NCBI RefSeq assembly: GCF_002002885.1 | Contig: NZ_CP019510.1 | Location: forward strand, 5,704,001 to 5,768,000 | Reading direction: 5' to 3' | DNA length: 64,000 nucleotides | From: Janthinobacterium sp. LM6 | GTDB taxonomy: Bacteria; Pseudomonadota; Gammaproteobacteria; Burkholderiales; Burkholderiaceae_D | Shown: positions 9,971 to 19,061 of the stretch, in pieces | How the letters are laid out: each line of letters begins with the position of its first letter | Numbering within the stretch: position 1 is the stretch's first letter | The notes under the pieces: model-generated | What the model saw: the letters and a program-made list of their open reading frames with translations, nothing else | Databases searched by the model: none | Told to the model about the DNA's origin: nothing | Made by a program: the position numbers and the translations under genes

Positions 9971-10435
9971 ATGGATCTACGAAAACTCAAGACCTTGATC
10001 GACCTGGTCGCCGAATCGGATATCGCAGAGCTGGAAGTTACCGAAGGCGAAAGCAAGGTTCGCATCGTCAAATCGTCGGCCATGCCGCAAAACCAGATGG
10101 TCATGATGCAGCCGCAAGGCATGCCCGCCCAATACCAGCCAGCCGCGCCAGCCGCCGCTCCTGCTGCGGCAGCCGCCGTCGTGGTCGCCGCCGAGCCAAC
10201 GGGCTATGTGGTCAAGTCGCCGATGGTCGGTACCTTCTACCGTTCCTCCGCTCCTGGCAGCGCCGCCTATGTTGAAGTGGGCTCGACCGTCAAGGAAGGT
10301 GATACCCTGTGCATCATCGAAGCGATGAAGCTCCTGAATGAAATCGACTCCGACAAAGCCGGCGTCGTGACCCAGATCCTGGTCGAAAACGGCCAACCGG
10401 TCGAATTCGGTCAACCCTTGTTTGTGATCGGCTAA
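9971..10435 (+). CDS. accB: Biotin carboxyl carrier protein of acetyl-CoA carboxylase
   Basis: AccB carries the biotin that shuttles carboxyl groups in the first step of fatty acid synthesis. The 154-residue protein has the N-terminal [16 protein letters not shown] helix, an alanine/proline-rich linker at about residues 55-75, and a C-terminal biotinyl domain. The modified lysine is K120 in EAMKLLNE. The gene precedes accC by 101 bases. It is complete and ordinary for the family. Confidence 0.97.
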   Translation: MDLRKLKTLIDLVAESDIAELEVTEGESKVRIVKSSAMPQNQMVMMQPQGMPAQYQPAAPAAAPAAAAAVVVAAEPTGYVVKSPMVGTFYRSSAPGSAAYVEVGSTVKEGDTLCIIEAMKLLNEIDSDKAGVVTQILVENGQPVEFGQPLFVIG

Positions 10436-10536
10436 AACCCAGTCCACACGGCCGGCAACGGCCGTTTGCAGTTTTAGCCCCTCACACTTGTTGTTTCGCC
10501 GGCTCGCCGGCTCTCACAGACATACGCGAACCTACC

Positions 10537-11952
10537 ATGTTTGAAAAAATCCTGATTGCCAACCGTGGTGAAATTGCCCTCCGTATTCAGCGCGCCTGCC
10601 GCGAAATGGGCATTAAAACGGTTGTAGTCCACTCCGAAGCCGACAAGGACGCGAAATACGTCAAGCTGGCCGACGAATCCGTTTGTATCGGCCCGGCCCA
10701 GTCGTCCCTGAGCTACCTGAACATGCCCGCCATCATCAGCGCCGCTGAAGTGACGGATGCGCAAGCGATTCACCCAGGCTATGGCTTCCTGTCGGAAAAT
10801 GCCGACTTTGCCGAGCGCGTCGAGAAATCGGGCTTCGTCTTCATCGGTCCCCGCTCCGAATCGATCCGTTTGATGGGCGACAAAGTGTCGGCCAAGCAAA
10901 CCATGATCAAGGCTGGCGTACCGTGCGTCCCCGGTTCGGAAGGCGCGTTGCCGGACGATCCGAAAGCGATCGTGCAAATTGCCCGCAAGATCGGCTACCC
11001 GGTCATCATCAAGGCCGCCGGCGGCGGTGGCGGACGCGGCATGCGCGTAGTGCACACGGAAGCGGCCCTGATCAACGCCGTGGCGATGACCAAGACGGAA
11101 GCCGGCACGGCCTTCGGCAACCCTGAAGTGTATATGGAAAAGTACCTGGAAAATCCACGCCACGTGGAAATCCAGATCCTCGCCGACGAACACAAGAACG
11201 CCGTCTGGCTGGGCGAGCGCGACTGCTCCATGCAGCGCCGCCACCAGAAAGTGATCGAAGAGGCACCAGCGCCGGGCATCCCGCGTAAACTCATCGAGAA
11301 AATTGGCGACCGTTGCGCCGAAGCTTGCCGCAAGATCGGCTACCGCGGCGCCGGCACGTTCGAATTCCTGTATGAAAACGGCGAGTTCTATTTCATTGAA
11401 ATGAATACCCGCGTGCAAGTGGAACATCCGGTCACCGAGATGATCACCGGCATCGACATCGTGCAAGAGCAGATCCGCATCGCGGCCGGCGAAAAACTGC
11501 GCTTCCGCCAGCGCGACGTCCTGCTGTCGGGCCACGCCGTCGAGTGCCGCATCAATGCTGAAGATCCATTCAAGTTCACGCCATCGCCAGGCAAGATCGT
11601 CTCGTGGCATGCACCGGGCGGCCCCGGCATCCGCGTCGACTCGCACGCCTACGCCGGCTACTACGTGCCGCCGCACTACGACTCGATGATCGGCAAAGTG
11701 ATCGCTTACGGCGCCACGCGCGAGCAAGCGATCCGCCGCATGCAGATCGCTCTGTCCGAAATGGTGGTCGAAGGCATCAACACGAATATCGCCCTGCACC
11801 GCGAACTGATGATCGACGCGCGCTTCATCGAAGGCGGCACCAACATTCACTATCTGGAACAGAAACTGGCCGATATGCCGGACCTGGGCAAGAACCTGAA
11901 TAGCGGCAGCCCCAGCATCGCCAAGAAATCCGAAATCAAGGCGGGCGCATGA
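10537..11952 (+). CDS. accC: Biotin carboxylase subunit of acetyl-CoA carboxylase
   Basis: AccC carboxylates the biotin on AccB using ATP and bicarbonate. The protein opens [17 protein letters not shown], has the ATP-grasp glycine loop [13 protein letters not shown] near residue 165, [12 protein letters not shown] near 230, and [15 protein letters not shown] near 288. At 471 residues it is about 20 longer than E. coli AccC because of a short hydrophilic tail after the conserved end. Its stop overlaps the prmA ATG by four bases, suggesting coupled translation. Confidence 0.97.
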   Translation: MFEKILIANRGEIALRIQRACREMGIKTVVVHSEADKDAKYVKLADESVCIGPAQSSLSYLNMPAIISAAEVTDAQAIHPGYGFLSENADFAERVEKSGFVFIGPRSESIRLMGDKVSAKQTMIKAGVPCVPGSEGALPDDPKAIVQIARKIGYPVIIKAAGGGGGRGMRVVHTEAALINAVAMTKTEAGTAFGNPEVYMEKYLENPRHVEIQILADEHKNAVWLGERDCSMQRRHQKVIEEAPAPGIPRKLIEKIGDRCAEACRKIGYRGAGTFEFLYENGEFYFIEMNTRVQVEHPVTEMITGIDIVQEQIRIAAGEKLRFRQRDVLLSGHAVECRINAEDPFKFTPSPGKIVSWHAPGGPGIRVDSHAYAGYYVPPHYDSMIGKVIAYGATREQAIRRMQIALSEMVVEGINTNIALHRELMIDARFIEGGTNIHYLEQKLADMPDLGKNLNSGSPSIAKKSEIKAGA

Positions 11953-12893
11953 GCTGGACGGAAATCGTCATCGAGATCGCCCGTGACAACGCCGAGGCCA
12001 TGTCCGACGCGTTGATGGAAGCGGGTGCCCTGTCGGTTTCGGTGGAAGACGCCGATGAAGGCACGGAAGCCGAGCAGCCCTTGTTTGGCGAGCCCGGCAT
12101 GGAACCGAAGGAAGCGGCATGGGAACGCAGCCGCGTGGTGGCGCTGACGGACGTCGACGCCGACCAGGCCGCCATCGTGGCCGCTGCAGCCCAGGCGGTC
12201 GGCATGACGGACGTACCTGCCTTTACCATGCGTCCAGTGGAAGAGCAGGACTGGGTACGCCTGACGCAGTCGCAATTCGCACCGATTCACATCGGCAAGA
12301 ATATCTGGGTCGTGCCCAGCTGGCACGAGGCACCGGATCCTGACGGCCTGATTCTGGAGCTGGATCCGGGCCTGGCCTTCGGCACGGGCAGCCACCCGAC
12401 CACGCGTTTGTGCATGGAATGGCTGGAAGCGAACCCTGCTCCCGGCAAGACCGTGCTCGACTACGGTTGCGGTTCCGGCATCCTGGCCATGGTGGCCAAG
12501 AAACTCGGTGCGGAAACTGTCGCCGGCGTCGACATCGACCCGCAGGCGATCGAATCGGCGCGCGACAATGCCGAACGCAACCAGTGCGACATCGAATATT
12601 TCTTGCCAGACACGTTTGCCACCTCGGCACACGCCACGGCCAAGTTTGACATCGTCGTCGCCAACATCCTGTCGAGCCCATTGAAGCTGATGGCGCCGAT
12701 GCTGTCGGGCCGCGTTGCCGACGGTGGCGCCCTGATCCTTTCCGGCGTGCTGGCACGCCAGGCGGAAGAAGTGGCCGCCGCCTACGCACCGTTCATCCAG
12801 CTGGGTGTGTGGGCCGAGCAAGACGGCTGGGTGGCCCTGCATGGCCGCCTGGGCAGCACGCAAGCACCTGCGCCCCGCGCGGAAGGTGCATAA
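11949..12893 (+). CDS. prmA: Ribosomal protein L11 methyltransferase
   Basis: PrmA methylates ribosomal protein L11 using S-adenosylmethionine. The 314-residue protein has the N-terminal substrate domain ([18 protein letters not shown]), the conserved [18 protein letters not shown] near residue 143, the SAM-binding [13 protein letters not shown] near 170 and [10 protein letters not shown] near 240. It overlaps accC by four bases and is followed after eight bases by the zinc-ribbon gene. The order accB-accC-prmA is usual in Burkholderiales. Confidence 0.95.
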   Translation: MSWTEIVIEIARDNAEAMSDALMEAGALSVSVEDADEGTEAEQPLFGEPGMEPKEAAWERSRVVALTDVDADQAAIVAAAAQAVGMTDVPAFTMRPVEEQDWVRLTQSQFAPIHIGKNIWVVPSWHEAPDPDGLILELDPGLAFGTGSHPTTRLCMEWLEANPAPGKTVLDYGCGSGILAMVAKKLGAETVAGVDIDPQAIESARDNAERNQCDIEYFLPDTFATSAHATAKFDIVVANILSSPLKLMAPMLSGRVADGGALILSGVLARQAEEVAAAYAPFIQLGVWAEQDGWVALHGRLGSTQAPAPRAEGA

Positions 12894-12901
12894 GCACAGC
12901 A

Positions 12902-14161
12902 ATGGCCCTCGCCACCAAATGCCCCCATTGCAACACGATATTTCGGGTCGCTGCTGACCAGCTGAAGTTACGTGGGGGCATCGTGCGCTGTGGCACGTGC
13001 AGGGAAGTGTTTGACGGCAATGCCGCGCTGGTCGATCCAGCTGCGGCATCGCCGTTTTTAACATCCGGCCCCGGCACTGCCGCCCCGCTGTCGACCAGTT
13101 ACCCGGTCGACAACAGCCTGCCGTCCGCCACGGACGACGAACCCATTTATTCCCTCGACTTCGATACCTCGTTCGACCCGTTCGGCATCCTGCCGGAAAC
13201 GGCGCAGCTCAAGGACGATGCGGACGATGGCGAGCACATCGAGCTGGACCTCGACGTGGTCCTGCCCGACGAGGCGCTGGACCACGTGCCGGCCGCCGCA
13301 CCGCTCGCTACACCTGAAGAAACACCAGTAGAAACACCGGCAGAACTGCCCGAACCGCCCTTGCCCCAGCCAATGGCCCCCTTCAAGCGCCGCCAGGTCG
13401 ATGACGCGCCCGCCTTCGCCACGTATTTGCGCGATAGCCGCCGCGAACCGAACCTGGAAGCGGCGGCAGCCCCAGTGGCCGCAACATTGCCTGCCGCCGA
13501 AAGAGTCAACCTGGACAAGCCCGTGTCTGTTCGCCGGGAACCCACCCTGGCCGACCATTCCTTCACGCCGCTGCCCGCGCCCTCCGTTGCGCCGCATCCA
13601 GCCGACGGTCACGAAGAACCCGTCCTGCCGCCAGCCGACGACGAGCCGGCCTTTGTGACCTTGGGGCGACGCCGCGAACAGAGCGGCAAGGCCTTGCGCG
13701 CAGCCATGGCCCTCGGCTCGGTCGCACTGCTGTTGTTATTATTCCTGCAAGTGATGACCACCTTCCGCAATCCGCTGGCGGCGCAATTTCCGCAGTGGAA
13801 ACCGACCCTGATGGCGGTGTGCAAGCTCAGTGGCTGCCAGGTCGACTTGCCGGCGCAGATCGAGGCGCTGTCCATCGAACAGGGCGAATTGCAAACCCTC
13901 AAGGAACAGACCTTTTCCTACGTCTCGCTGCTGCGCAACCAGAGCCGCAGTGTACAAGCCTGGCCCAGCATCGAACTGATACTCAACGATGCCAATGACA
14001 AGCCTGTCTTGCGCCGGGTGATCGCGCCGCGCGACTACCTGCCGGCCACGATCGACGTGAGCACGGGGTTTGCACCGCGCTCGGAACAAACCATCAAACT
14101 GTACTTTGCATTAGAGCAACTCACGGCGTCTGGCTACCATATCGCCATCTTTTACCCTTAA
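12902..14161 (+). CDS. Zinc-ribbon, DUF3426 membrane protein
   Basis: I start this gene at the ATG at 12902, eight bases after the prmA stop. The protein has 419 residues. Residues 1-37 form an MJ0042-type zinc ribbon (KCPHCNT ... RCGTCREVF). A long acidic, proline-rich, probably disordered region follows. One membrane segment (MALGSVALLLLLFLQVMTTF) lies near residue 265, and a C-terminal DUF3426 domain near 285-419. This architecture is widespread downstream of prmA in Betaproteobacteria; its function is unknown. The topology suggests a cytoplasmic zinc finger tethered to an extracytoplasmic domain. Confidence 0.85.
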   Translation: MALATKCPHCNTIFRVAADQLKLRGGIVRCGTCREVFDGNAALVDPAAASPFLTSGPGTAAPLSTSYPVDNSLPSATDDEPIYSLDFDTSFDPFGILPETAQLKDDADDGEHIELDLDVVLPDEALDHVPAAAPLATPEETPVETPAELPEPPLPQPMAPFKRRQVDDAPAFATYLRDSRREPNLEAAAAPVAATLPAAERVNLDKPVSVRREPTLADHSFTPLPAPSVAPHPADGHEEPVLPPADDEPAFVTLGRRREQSGKALRAAMALGSVALLLLLFLQVMTTFRNPLAAQFPQWKPTLMAVCKLSGCQVDLPAQIEALSIEQGELQTLKEQTFSYVSLLRNQSRSVQAWPSIELILNDANDKPVLRRVIAPRDYLPATIDVSTGFAPRSEQTIKLYFALEQLTASGYHIAIFYP

Positions 14162-14172
14162 CAGACACTATC

Positions 14173-15111
14173 ATGACCAAAACATCGCTGATCTGCGGCT
14201 CGCTTGCCACCGACACCATCATGCAATTCCCCGGCCGCTTCGGCGAATCCCTGCTGGCCGACCAGTTGCACAAGGTAAACGTGTCCTTCCTCGTGCCAAC
14301 CATGCGCACGGAGTTCGGCGGCTGCTCGGGCAACATCGCCTACAGCCTGAAAATGCTGGGCGGCGACCCGCGCATCGTCGGCGTCATGGGGCAAGATAGC
14401 GCCGCCTACCTGGAGCGCCTGCAAAAGCTGGGCATTTCCACCGCCAACATCCTGATCAAGGCCGACAGCTACAACGCGCAGTGCTTCGTCACGGCCGACG
14501 CGGACAATAACCAGATCAATGCCTTCCACCCGGGCGCCATGTCGTTTGCGCACGAAAACCCGATCGCCAATGCGGGTCCGGCCAAGGTCGCCATCATTTC
14601 GCCGGATGGCGACCAGGGCATGCTCAAGCACGCCGCCGACCTGGCCGAGCTGGGCATTCCCTTCATGTTCGACCCGGGCCAGCAGTTGCCACGTTTCAAT
14701 GGCGAACAGTTGATCGACTTCATCAACAAAGCCACGTATGTGTCGGCCAACGACTATGAAATGGAAATGTTGATGGAACGCACGGGCTTGACCCTGCCGG
14801 ACATCGCCAGCCGCCTGGAAGCGCTGATCGTCACGCGCGGCGAAAAAGGGTCGGAAATCTATACGGACGGCAAGCGCATCGACATTCCTGTCGTGACCGC
14901 CAAAGAAGTACTGGACCCGACCGGCTGCGGCGACGCCTACCGTGCCGGCTTGCTGTTCGGTATCACCAACGACCTGGGCTGGGAAACCAGCGGCCGTCTG
15001 GCCAGCCTGCTGGGCGCCATCAAGATCGCCACCCAGGGCGCGCAAAACCACGTATTTACGCCAGAAAGCATCGCCGACCAGTTCGAAGCGGCGTTCGGTT
15101 ACCGCTATTAG
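14173..15111 (+). CDS. PfkB-family carbohydrate/nucleoside kinase
   Basis: The 312-residue protein has an N-terminal glycine motif (EFGGCSGNIAYSLKMLGG) and the PfkB C-terminal signature DPTGCGDAYRAGLLFG, with the catalytic aspartate near residue 252. These mark the ribokinase/adenosine kinase family. The substrate is not evident; betaproteobacterial neighbours of this type are often annotated as adenosine-kinase-like. It begins 11 bases after the zinc-ribbon gene and probably ends the plus-strand run that starts at tlpA or accB. No substrate-specific pathway genes are adjacent. Confidence 0.85.
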   Translation: MTKTSLICGSLATDTIMQFPGRFGESLLADQLHKVNVSFLVPTMRTEFGGCSGNIAYSLKMLGGDPRIVGVMGQDSAAYLERLQKLGISTANILIKADSYNAQCFVTADADNNQINAFHPGAMSFAHENPIANAGPAKVAIISPDGDQGMLKHAADLAELGIPFMFDPGQQLPRFNGEQLIDFINKATYVSANDYEMEMLMERTGLTLPDIASRLEALIVTRGEKGSEIYTDGKRIDIPVVTAKEVLDPTGCGDAYRAGLLFGITNDLGWETSGRLASLLGAIKIATQGAQNHVFTPESIADQFEAAFGYRY

Positions 15112-15160
15112 TATGTAGTCCGGTCGGCTTGTGCGCAAGCGCCAGGCCGACCTCCTCGCA

Positions 15161-15694
15161 TTACCTCACCACAATAATCATCCCCACCAGCACCTGCGCG
15201 ATCTGCAGCAGGATCAACGCCACCAGCAGCGACAGATCCAGGCTGCCGACCAGCGGCACGACCTTGCGGATCGGGCGCAGCAGGGGCTCGTTCAGGGCCC
15301 GTACGAACGGTGCCAGCGGCGCATGCGGGTTGACCCAGCTGAAGATGGCTTCGATGATCAGCAAGGCCATGAAACCGTAGAGTATCCATTGCAGGAAGCG
15401 TTGCAGCGACTTGAGCAGCACCACTTCGACAGGATAGCCGGAAATAAACAGCACCGAGCTGGCCAGCAGCACGATCAGGAAGGCGCCAATCAGGCTGGCC
15501 CAGTCATACCCGCCCACGCCCGGCACCACGCGGCGCAGGGGGCGCACCAGCCAGTCGGACAATTGAAACGTGAATTGCGCCACCGACGAGGGCGGCCGCA
15601 CGCGCACCGCCTGCATCCAGAAGCGCAGCAGCAACACGCCGCCCAGCAAGGTGGCGATGGTATCAACGATCAATGTAAGGATAACGATCAGCAC
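15161..15694 (-). CDS. YggT-family integral membrane protein
   Basis: The 177-residue protein is almost entirely hydrophobic and has two similar halves, each with the YggT pattern of two membrane segments around a polar loop (SDWLVRPLRRVVPGVGGYDW and NEPLLRPIRKVVPLVGSLDL). The pattern R-P-L/I-R-x-V-V-P is diagnostic. The family is linked to cell division or membrane protein assembly in various bacteria, but has no agreed biochemical role. The gene is convergent with the PfkB kinase. On its upstream side, 21 bases from its start codon, lies the terminator hairpin of the H1-like gene. Confidence 0.88.
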   Translation of the reverse strand: MLIVILTLIVDTIATLLGGVLLLRFWMQAVRVRPPSSVAQFTFQLSDWLVRPLRRVVPGVGGYDWASLIGAFLIVLLASSVLFISGYPVEVVLLKSLQRFLQWILYGFMALLIIEAIFSWVNPHAPLAPFVRALNEPLLRPIRKVVPLVGSLDLSLLVALILLQIAQVLVGMIIVVR

Positions 15695-15715
15695 GACTAA
15701 TTCTCCAAAAAAAAA

Positions 15716-15742
15716 CCGCTGTGTGATTGAGTCACACAGCGG
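15716..15742 (-). terminator. Rho-independent terminator of the H1-like gene
   Basis: An 11-bp perfect inverted repeat (CCGCTGTGTGA / TCACACAGCGG) with a 5-base loop is followed on the minus strand by a run of nine T residues (bases 15707-15715 on the plus strand are all A). It lies 36 bases after the stop of the lysine/alanine repeat gene. Confidence 0.9.
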
Positions 15743-15777
15743 CGTGTTGCCTCATCCAGGCACCCGTATCGTTGGAA

Positions 15778-17052
15778 TTACGATGGGCGGGTGCTGGTTG
15801 GGAATGGCCAGGCTGCAGCCGGTGCCAACACGGTTTTTGCTACAGGTGCGATAGGTGCCGATGGCTTGGCGACAGGAGCTGCCTTCTTCGGTGCGGCCTT
15901 TTTAGGCGCGGCCTTCTTGGCTGCTGGCTTGGCGGCCACGGCGGCTGGTGCCGCTGGAGCTGCTGCCGGCGCTGCTGCTGGTGCGGCTGCCACGACTGGC
16001 GCTGCGGCTGGCTTGGCGGCAGGTTTCGCTGCTGCTTTCGCTGCCGGCTTGGCGGCTGGCTTGGCTGCAGCTTTTGCTGCTGGCTTCGCTGCTACCTTGG
16101 CCGCTGGTTTGGCTGCAGGTTTTGCTGCGACCTTGGCGGCAGGTTTCGCTGCTGCTTTGGCTGCCGGCTTGGCTGCGACTTTCGCTGCTGGCTTGGCTGC
16201 CGGCTTGGCTGCAACCTTGGCTGCTGGCTTCGCTGCCACCTTGGCCGCAGGTTTGGCTGCCGCTTTCGCTGCTGGCTTCGCTGCTACCTTGGCCGCTGGC
16301 TTGGCTGCAGCTTTTGCTGCTGGCTTCGCTACTGCCTTGGCTGCTGGCTTGGCCACTGCTTTGGCCGCTGGCTTGGCTGCGGCTTTGGCGGCCGGCTTGA
16401 CTGCTGCCTTGGCGACGACTTTTTTCGCTGCTGGCTTGGCTGCCGCCTTGGCGGCCGGTTTCGCTGCTGCCTTGGCTGCAGGTTTCGCTGCGGCTTTTTT
16501 CACTGCTGGCTTGGCTGCTGCTTTTGCTGCTGGCTTCGCTGCTGCTTTTGCCGCTGGCTTGGCTGCTGCTTTTGCTGCAGGTTTCGCTGCGGCTTTGGCG
16601 GCCGGCTTGGCTGCTGCCTTGGCGACGACTTTTTTCGCTGCTGGCTTGGCTGCTGCCTTGGCTGCAGGTTTCGCTGCAGCTTTTTTCACCGCTGGCTTGG
16701 CTGCTGCCTTGGCCGCTGGTTTTGCTGCGGCTTTTGCTGCTGGCTTGGCGGCCGGTTTGGCTGCGGCTTTTTTCGCGACAGGCTTGGCTGCTGCCTTGGC
16801 TGCAGGTTTCGCTGCGGCTTTCGCTGCTGGCTTGGCTGCCTGTTTTGCTGCGGCTTTCGCTACTGGCTTGGCAGCCACTTTTGCTGCAGGCTTGGCTGCG
16901 GCTTTGGCGACTGGTTTGGCGGCTGGTTTCGCTGCGGCTTTGGCAGCTGGTTTAGCGGCAACCGTCTTCGCTGCGGCTGCCGGCTTCTTCGCGGCAGGAG
17001 CAGCCTTGGCGGCTGGTTTCTTTACTTCTGATTTCTTAGCGGCTGTTGCCAT
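15778..17052 (-). CDS. Histone H1-like lysine/alanine-rich repeat protein
   Basis: The start at the ATG 17050-17052 is set by a strong ribosome binding site (AAGGAGAG) seven bases away; the 424-residue product begins MATAAKKSEVKKPAAK. Nearly all of it is built from units such as K-P-A-A-K and K-P-A-A-K-A-A-A, interrupted by occasional VKK, VVAK and VAK blocks. It therefore has no globular domain and a very high positive charge, like the C-terminal tail of eukaryotic histone H1 and bacterial AlgP/HctB-type proteins. It ends in a different, non-repetitive segment, APAAAWPFPTSTRPS, which looks like a conserved tail rather than a frameshift. Probable role: DNA or RNA condensation in the nucleoid. 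Repeat number is likely to vary between strains and is prone to assembly error. Confidence 0.85.
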   Translation of the reverse strand: MATAAKKSEVKKPAAKAAPAAKKPAAAAKTVAAKPAAKAAAKPAAKPVAKAAAKPAAKVAAKPVAKAAAKQAAKPAAKAAAKPAAKAAAKPVAKKAAAKPAAKPAAKAAAKPAAKAAAKPAVKKAAAKPAAKAAAKPAAKKVVAKAAAKPAAKAAAKPAAKAAAKPAAKAAAKPAAKAAAKPAVKKAAAKPAAKAAAKPAAKAAAKPAAKKVVAKAAVKPAAKAAAKPAAKAVAKPAAKAVAKPAAKAAAKPAAKVAAKPAAKAAAKPAAKVAAKPAAKVAAKPAAKPAAKVAAKPAAKAAAKPAAKVAAKPAAKPAAKVAAKPAAKAAAKPAAKPAAKAAAKPAAKPAAAPVVAAAPAAAPAAAPAAPAAVAAKPAAKKAAPKKAAPKKAAPVAKPSAPIAPVAKTVLAPAAAWPFPTSTRPS

Positions 17053-17354
17053 TTGTCTCTCCTTCATCTGAGATGAGAAATTTAAGCTACAAGATTTAAA
17101 CCCGTCCGACCCACCACAGGGATAGGCCAGGCGAATTATTCATCGGCACAAACGGTCGTTTGCGCTAATGAATTCGGCACCAGCTGAACTGCTGCAACTC
17201 CTCACGTTTGCAGCACTTCAGCCATCGTCGGTGCCACCCTGCTTTATCTCGCAGCTGGTGGCAAAGTCTGAATTCGGTCATTCGTTTTCGATGCCGTGCG
17301 TTTTTTCGCTCCTCGCATCGCGCTCGCCACAACACCCATCCGTCAAATAAAAAA

Positions 17355-17498
17355 CCGCCATGCCTGAAAAAATTCGGGCACGGCGGCAGACGAAAACGGT
17401 GTGGTTTTGTGCATATCCGTGTAAATCTGTATCCCTGTTTTGCGAGGTTTTTTCGCTACCGCGCTGGTTAAAAAACCCCGCATTCTAACGCTCGCATT
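17355..17498 (-). ncRNA. Candidate small RNA, about 140 nt
   Basis: On the minus strand a promoter-like pair (TTGACA at 17527-17532, 16-base spacer, TATGAG at 17505-17510) is followed about 140 bases later by a rho-independent terminator. The hairpin arms are 17355-17368 and 17373-17386, with an AAAA loop on the plus strand, and a T6-A-T3 run follows at 17354-17345. No open frame with a ribosome binding site lies between. The 5' end (about 17498) is only estimated from the -10 position. Alternatively this could be an attenuated leader of the H1-like gene 300 bases downstream. The terminator is better supported than the promoter. Confidence 0.4.
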
Positions 17499-17743
17499 TG
17501 CAATCTCATAAAGTACACGAAAACCTTGTCAATGCGCAACCGGCACGACACGTTTTCGCCCGCTTTTTTGCACGTTACGCGTGCTATCGCACAATCGCGC
17601 GGCAAATGCCGCCGCCAGCGTGTCCGGAAATGAATTTTGGGACCCGCGATGCGGCCATTCGCGGCGGCCGAAAAACCTGGCGCAAGCCTCGTCGCATGAC
17701 GCGATGAGGCACGCATTTTTCCGCCGCCATGCAGGCGAAAAAA

Positions 17744-17770
17744 AAAGCGCCGTCACGATGACGGCGCTTT
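17744..17770 (-). terminator. Rho-independent terminator after nrdB
   Basis: Perfect 11-bp arms AAAGCGCCGTC / GACGGCGCTTT with loop ACGAT are followed on the minus strand by a long T run (plus-strand A run 17738-17746). It lies 22 bases after the nrdB stop. Confidence 0.92.
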
Positions 17771-17791
17771 TGGGCATTGACTGAAAAAGGG

Positions 17792-18943
17792 TTACTCCCA
17801 GTTCAGCGCACCACCGGTTTGGTACTCGGTCACGCGCGTCTCGAAGAAGTTGCGTTCCTTCTTCATGTCGATCATTTCGCTCATCCACGGGAACGGATTT
17901 TCTTCCTGAGCGAACAGCGGCTCGATGCCGATCTGCTGCGCGCGGCGGTTGGCGATGAAGCGCAGGTAGCCCTTGAACATCGGCGCGTTCAGACCCAGCA
18001 CGCCGCGCGGCATGGTGTCTTCCGCGTACGCGTATTCCAGTTCCACGGCCTTCATGAACAGGTCCTTGATCTCTTCGCGGAAGGAGGCCGTCCACAGCTG
18101 CGGGTTTTCCATCTTGATCGTGTTGATCAAGTCGATGCCGAAGTTGCAGTGCATCGATTCGTCGCGCAGGATGTACTGGTACTGCTCGGCCGCGCCCATC
18201 ATCTTGTTCTGGCGGCCCAGCGCCAGGATCTGCGTGAAGCCGACGTAGAAGAACAGGCCTTCCATCAGGCAGGCAAACACGATCAGGGATTTGAGCAGCT
18301 TCTGGTCGTTTTCCACCGTGCCGGTGACAAACGCCGGGTCGGTCAGGGTGTTGATGAACGGAATCAGGAATTCATCCTTGTCGCGGATCGACTTGACTTC
18401 GTTGTAGGCGTTGAATATCTCGCCTTCGTCCAGGCCCAGGGATTCGACGATGTACTGGTAAGCGTGCGTGTGGATCGCTTCCTCGAACGCCTGGCGCAGC
18501 AGGTACTGGCGGCACTCGGGCGCCGTGATGTGGCGGTAGGTGCCCAGCACGATGTTGTTGGCGGCCAGCGAGTCGGCCGTCACGAAGAAGCCCAGGTTGC
18601 GCTTGACCAGGCGGCGCTCGTCGTCCGTCAGACCGTTCGGGTTTTTCCACAGCTCGATATCGCGCTGCATGTTCACTTCCTGCGGCATCCAGTGGTTGGC
18701 GCAGCCGGCCAGGTATTTGTCCCACGCCCACTTGTACTTGAACGGCACCAGCTGGTTGACGTCCGTCTTGCCGTTGATGATGCGCTTGTCGTCGGCATTC
18801 ACGCGGCGTGCGACTTGCTCGGCGTTCGCTTCGGACGGCTCGGCACCGGCCGGCAGGTTCAATTCGGTATTACCCAGTGGCGCTTGCTGCGCCGGACGCG
18901 GCGCAGCTGCCGACGTGGTTTCATCATCCCATGACAACGACAT
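17792..18943 (-). CDS. nrdB: Ribonucleoside-diphosphate reductase class Ia, beta subunit
   Basis: NrdB holds the di-iron/tyrosyl radical that starts ribonucleotide reduction in NrdA. I start at the ATG 18941-18943 (MSLSWDDET), preceded by AAGGAAG; an ATG at 18961 is less likely. In the 383-residue protein the iron-ligand and radical region EEAIHTHAY shows E-x2-H-x3-Y as in the classical enzyme. Further ligands lie in [12 protein letters not shown] and DESMHCNFG. The C-terminal end GGALNWE would contact NrdA. It is downstream of nrdA (118-base gap) and ends in a strong terminator, so nrdA-nrdB is one unit. Confidence 0.96.
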   Translation of the reverse strand: MSLSWDDETTSAAAPRPAQQAPLGNTELNLPAGAEPSEANAEQVARRVNADDKRIINGKTDVNQLVPFKYKWAWDKYLAGCANHWMPQEVNMQRDIELWKNPNGLTDDERRLVKRNLGFFVTADSLAANNIVLGTYRHITAPECRQYLLRQAFEEAIHTHAYQYIVESLGLDEGEIFNAYNEVKSIRDKDEFLIPFINTLTDPAFVTGTVENDQKLLKSLIVFACLMEGLFFYVGFTQILALGRQNKMMGAAEQYQYILRDESMHCNFGIDLINTIKMENPQLWTASFREEIKDLFMKAVELEYAYAEDTMPRGVLGLNAPMFKGYLRFIANRRAQQIGIEPLFAQEENPFPWMSEMIDMKKERNFFETRVTEYQTGGALNWE

Positions 18944-19061
18944 ATTCTTCTTCCTTTCCATGCCGGCGAGCCGGCGATCCGCAACAGGCCCGTTGTATCG
19001 GACAATGCGGACATTGACAACATTGAATCAGCCCGACCGTGCCGGGCTGACAACTAAAATC

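Larger units (their letters stand above)
17053..17791. other. 739-base gap between the H1-like gene and nrdB
   Basis: I find no convincing protein gene here; open frames on either strand lack family character and ribosome binding sites. Bases 17053-17340 are the upstream region of the H1-like gene and include its ribosome binding site. Bases 17355-17498 form a promoter-to-terminator unit that could be a small RNA. The nrdB terminator occupies 17744-17770. The middle is visibly richer in A and T than the flanking genes. Confidence 0.6.

Noticed and set aside
15727-17031. Long plus-strand frames of Gly/Cys/Leu- or Ala-rich repeats over the H1-like gene; also a CRISPR-like periodicity
   Set aside because: The periodicity comes from codons of the K/A/P repeats on the minus strand. 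There are no distinct spacers and no cas genes, and the minus-strand frame has the correct ribosome binding site and terminator.
17468-17716. An 82-codon minus-strand frame between nrdB and the H1-like gene
   Set aside because: Irregular composition and no ribosome binding site; it overlaps the candidate small-RNA promoter, and no family is recognisable.
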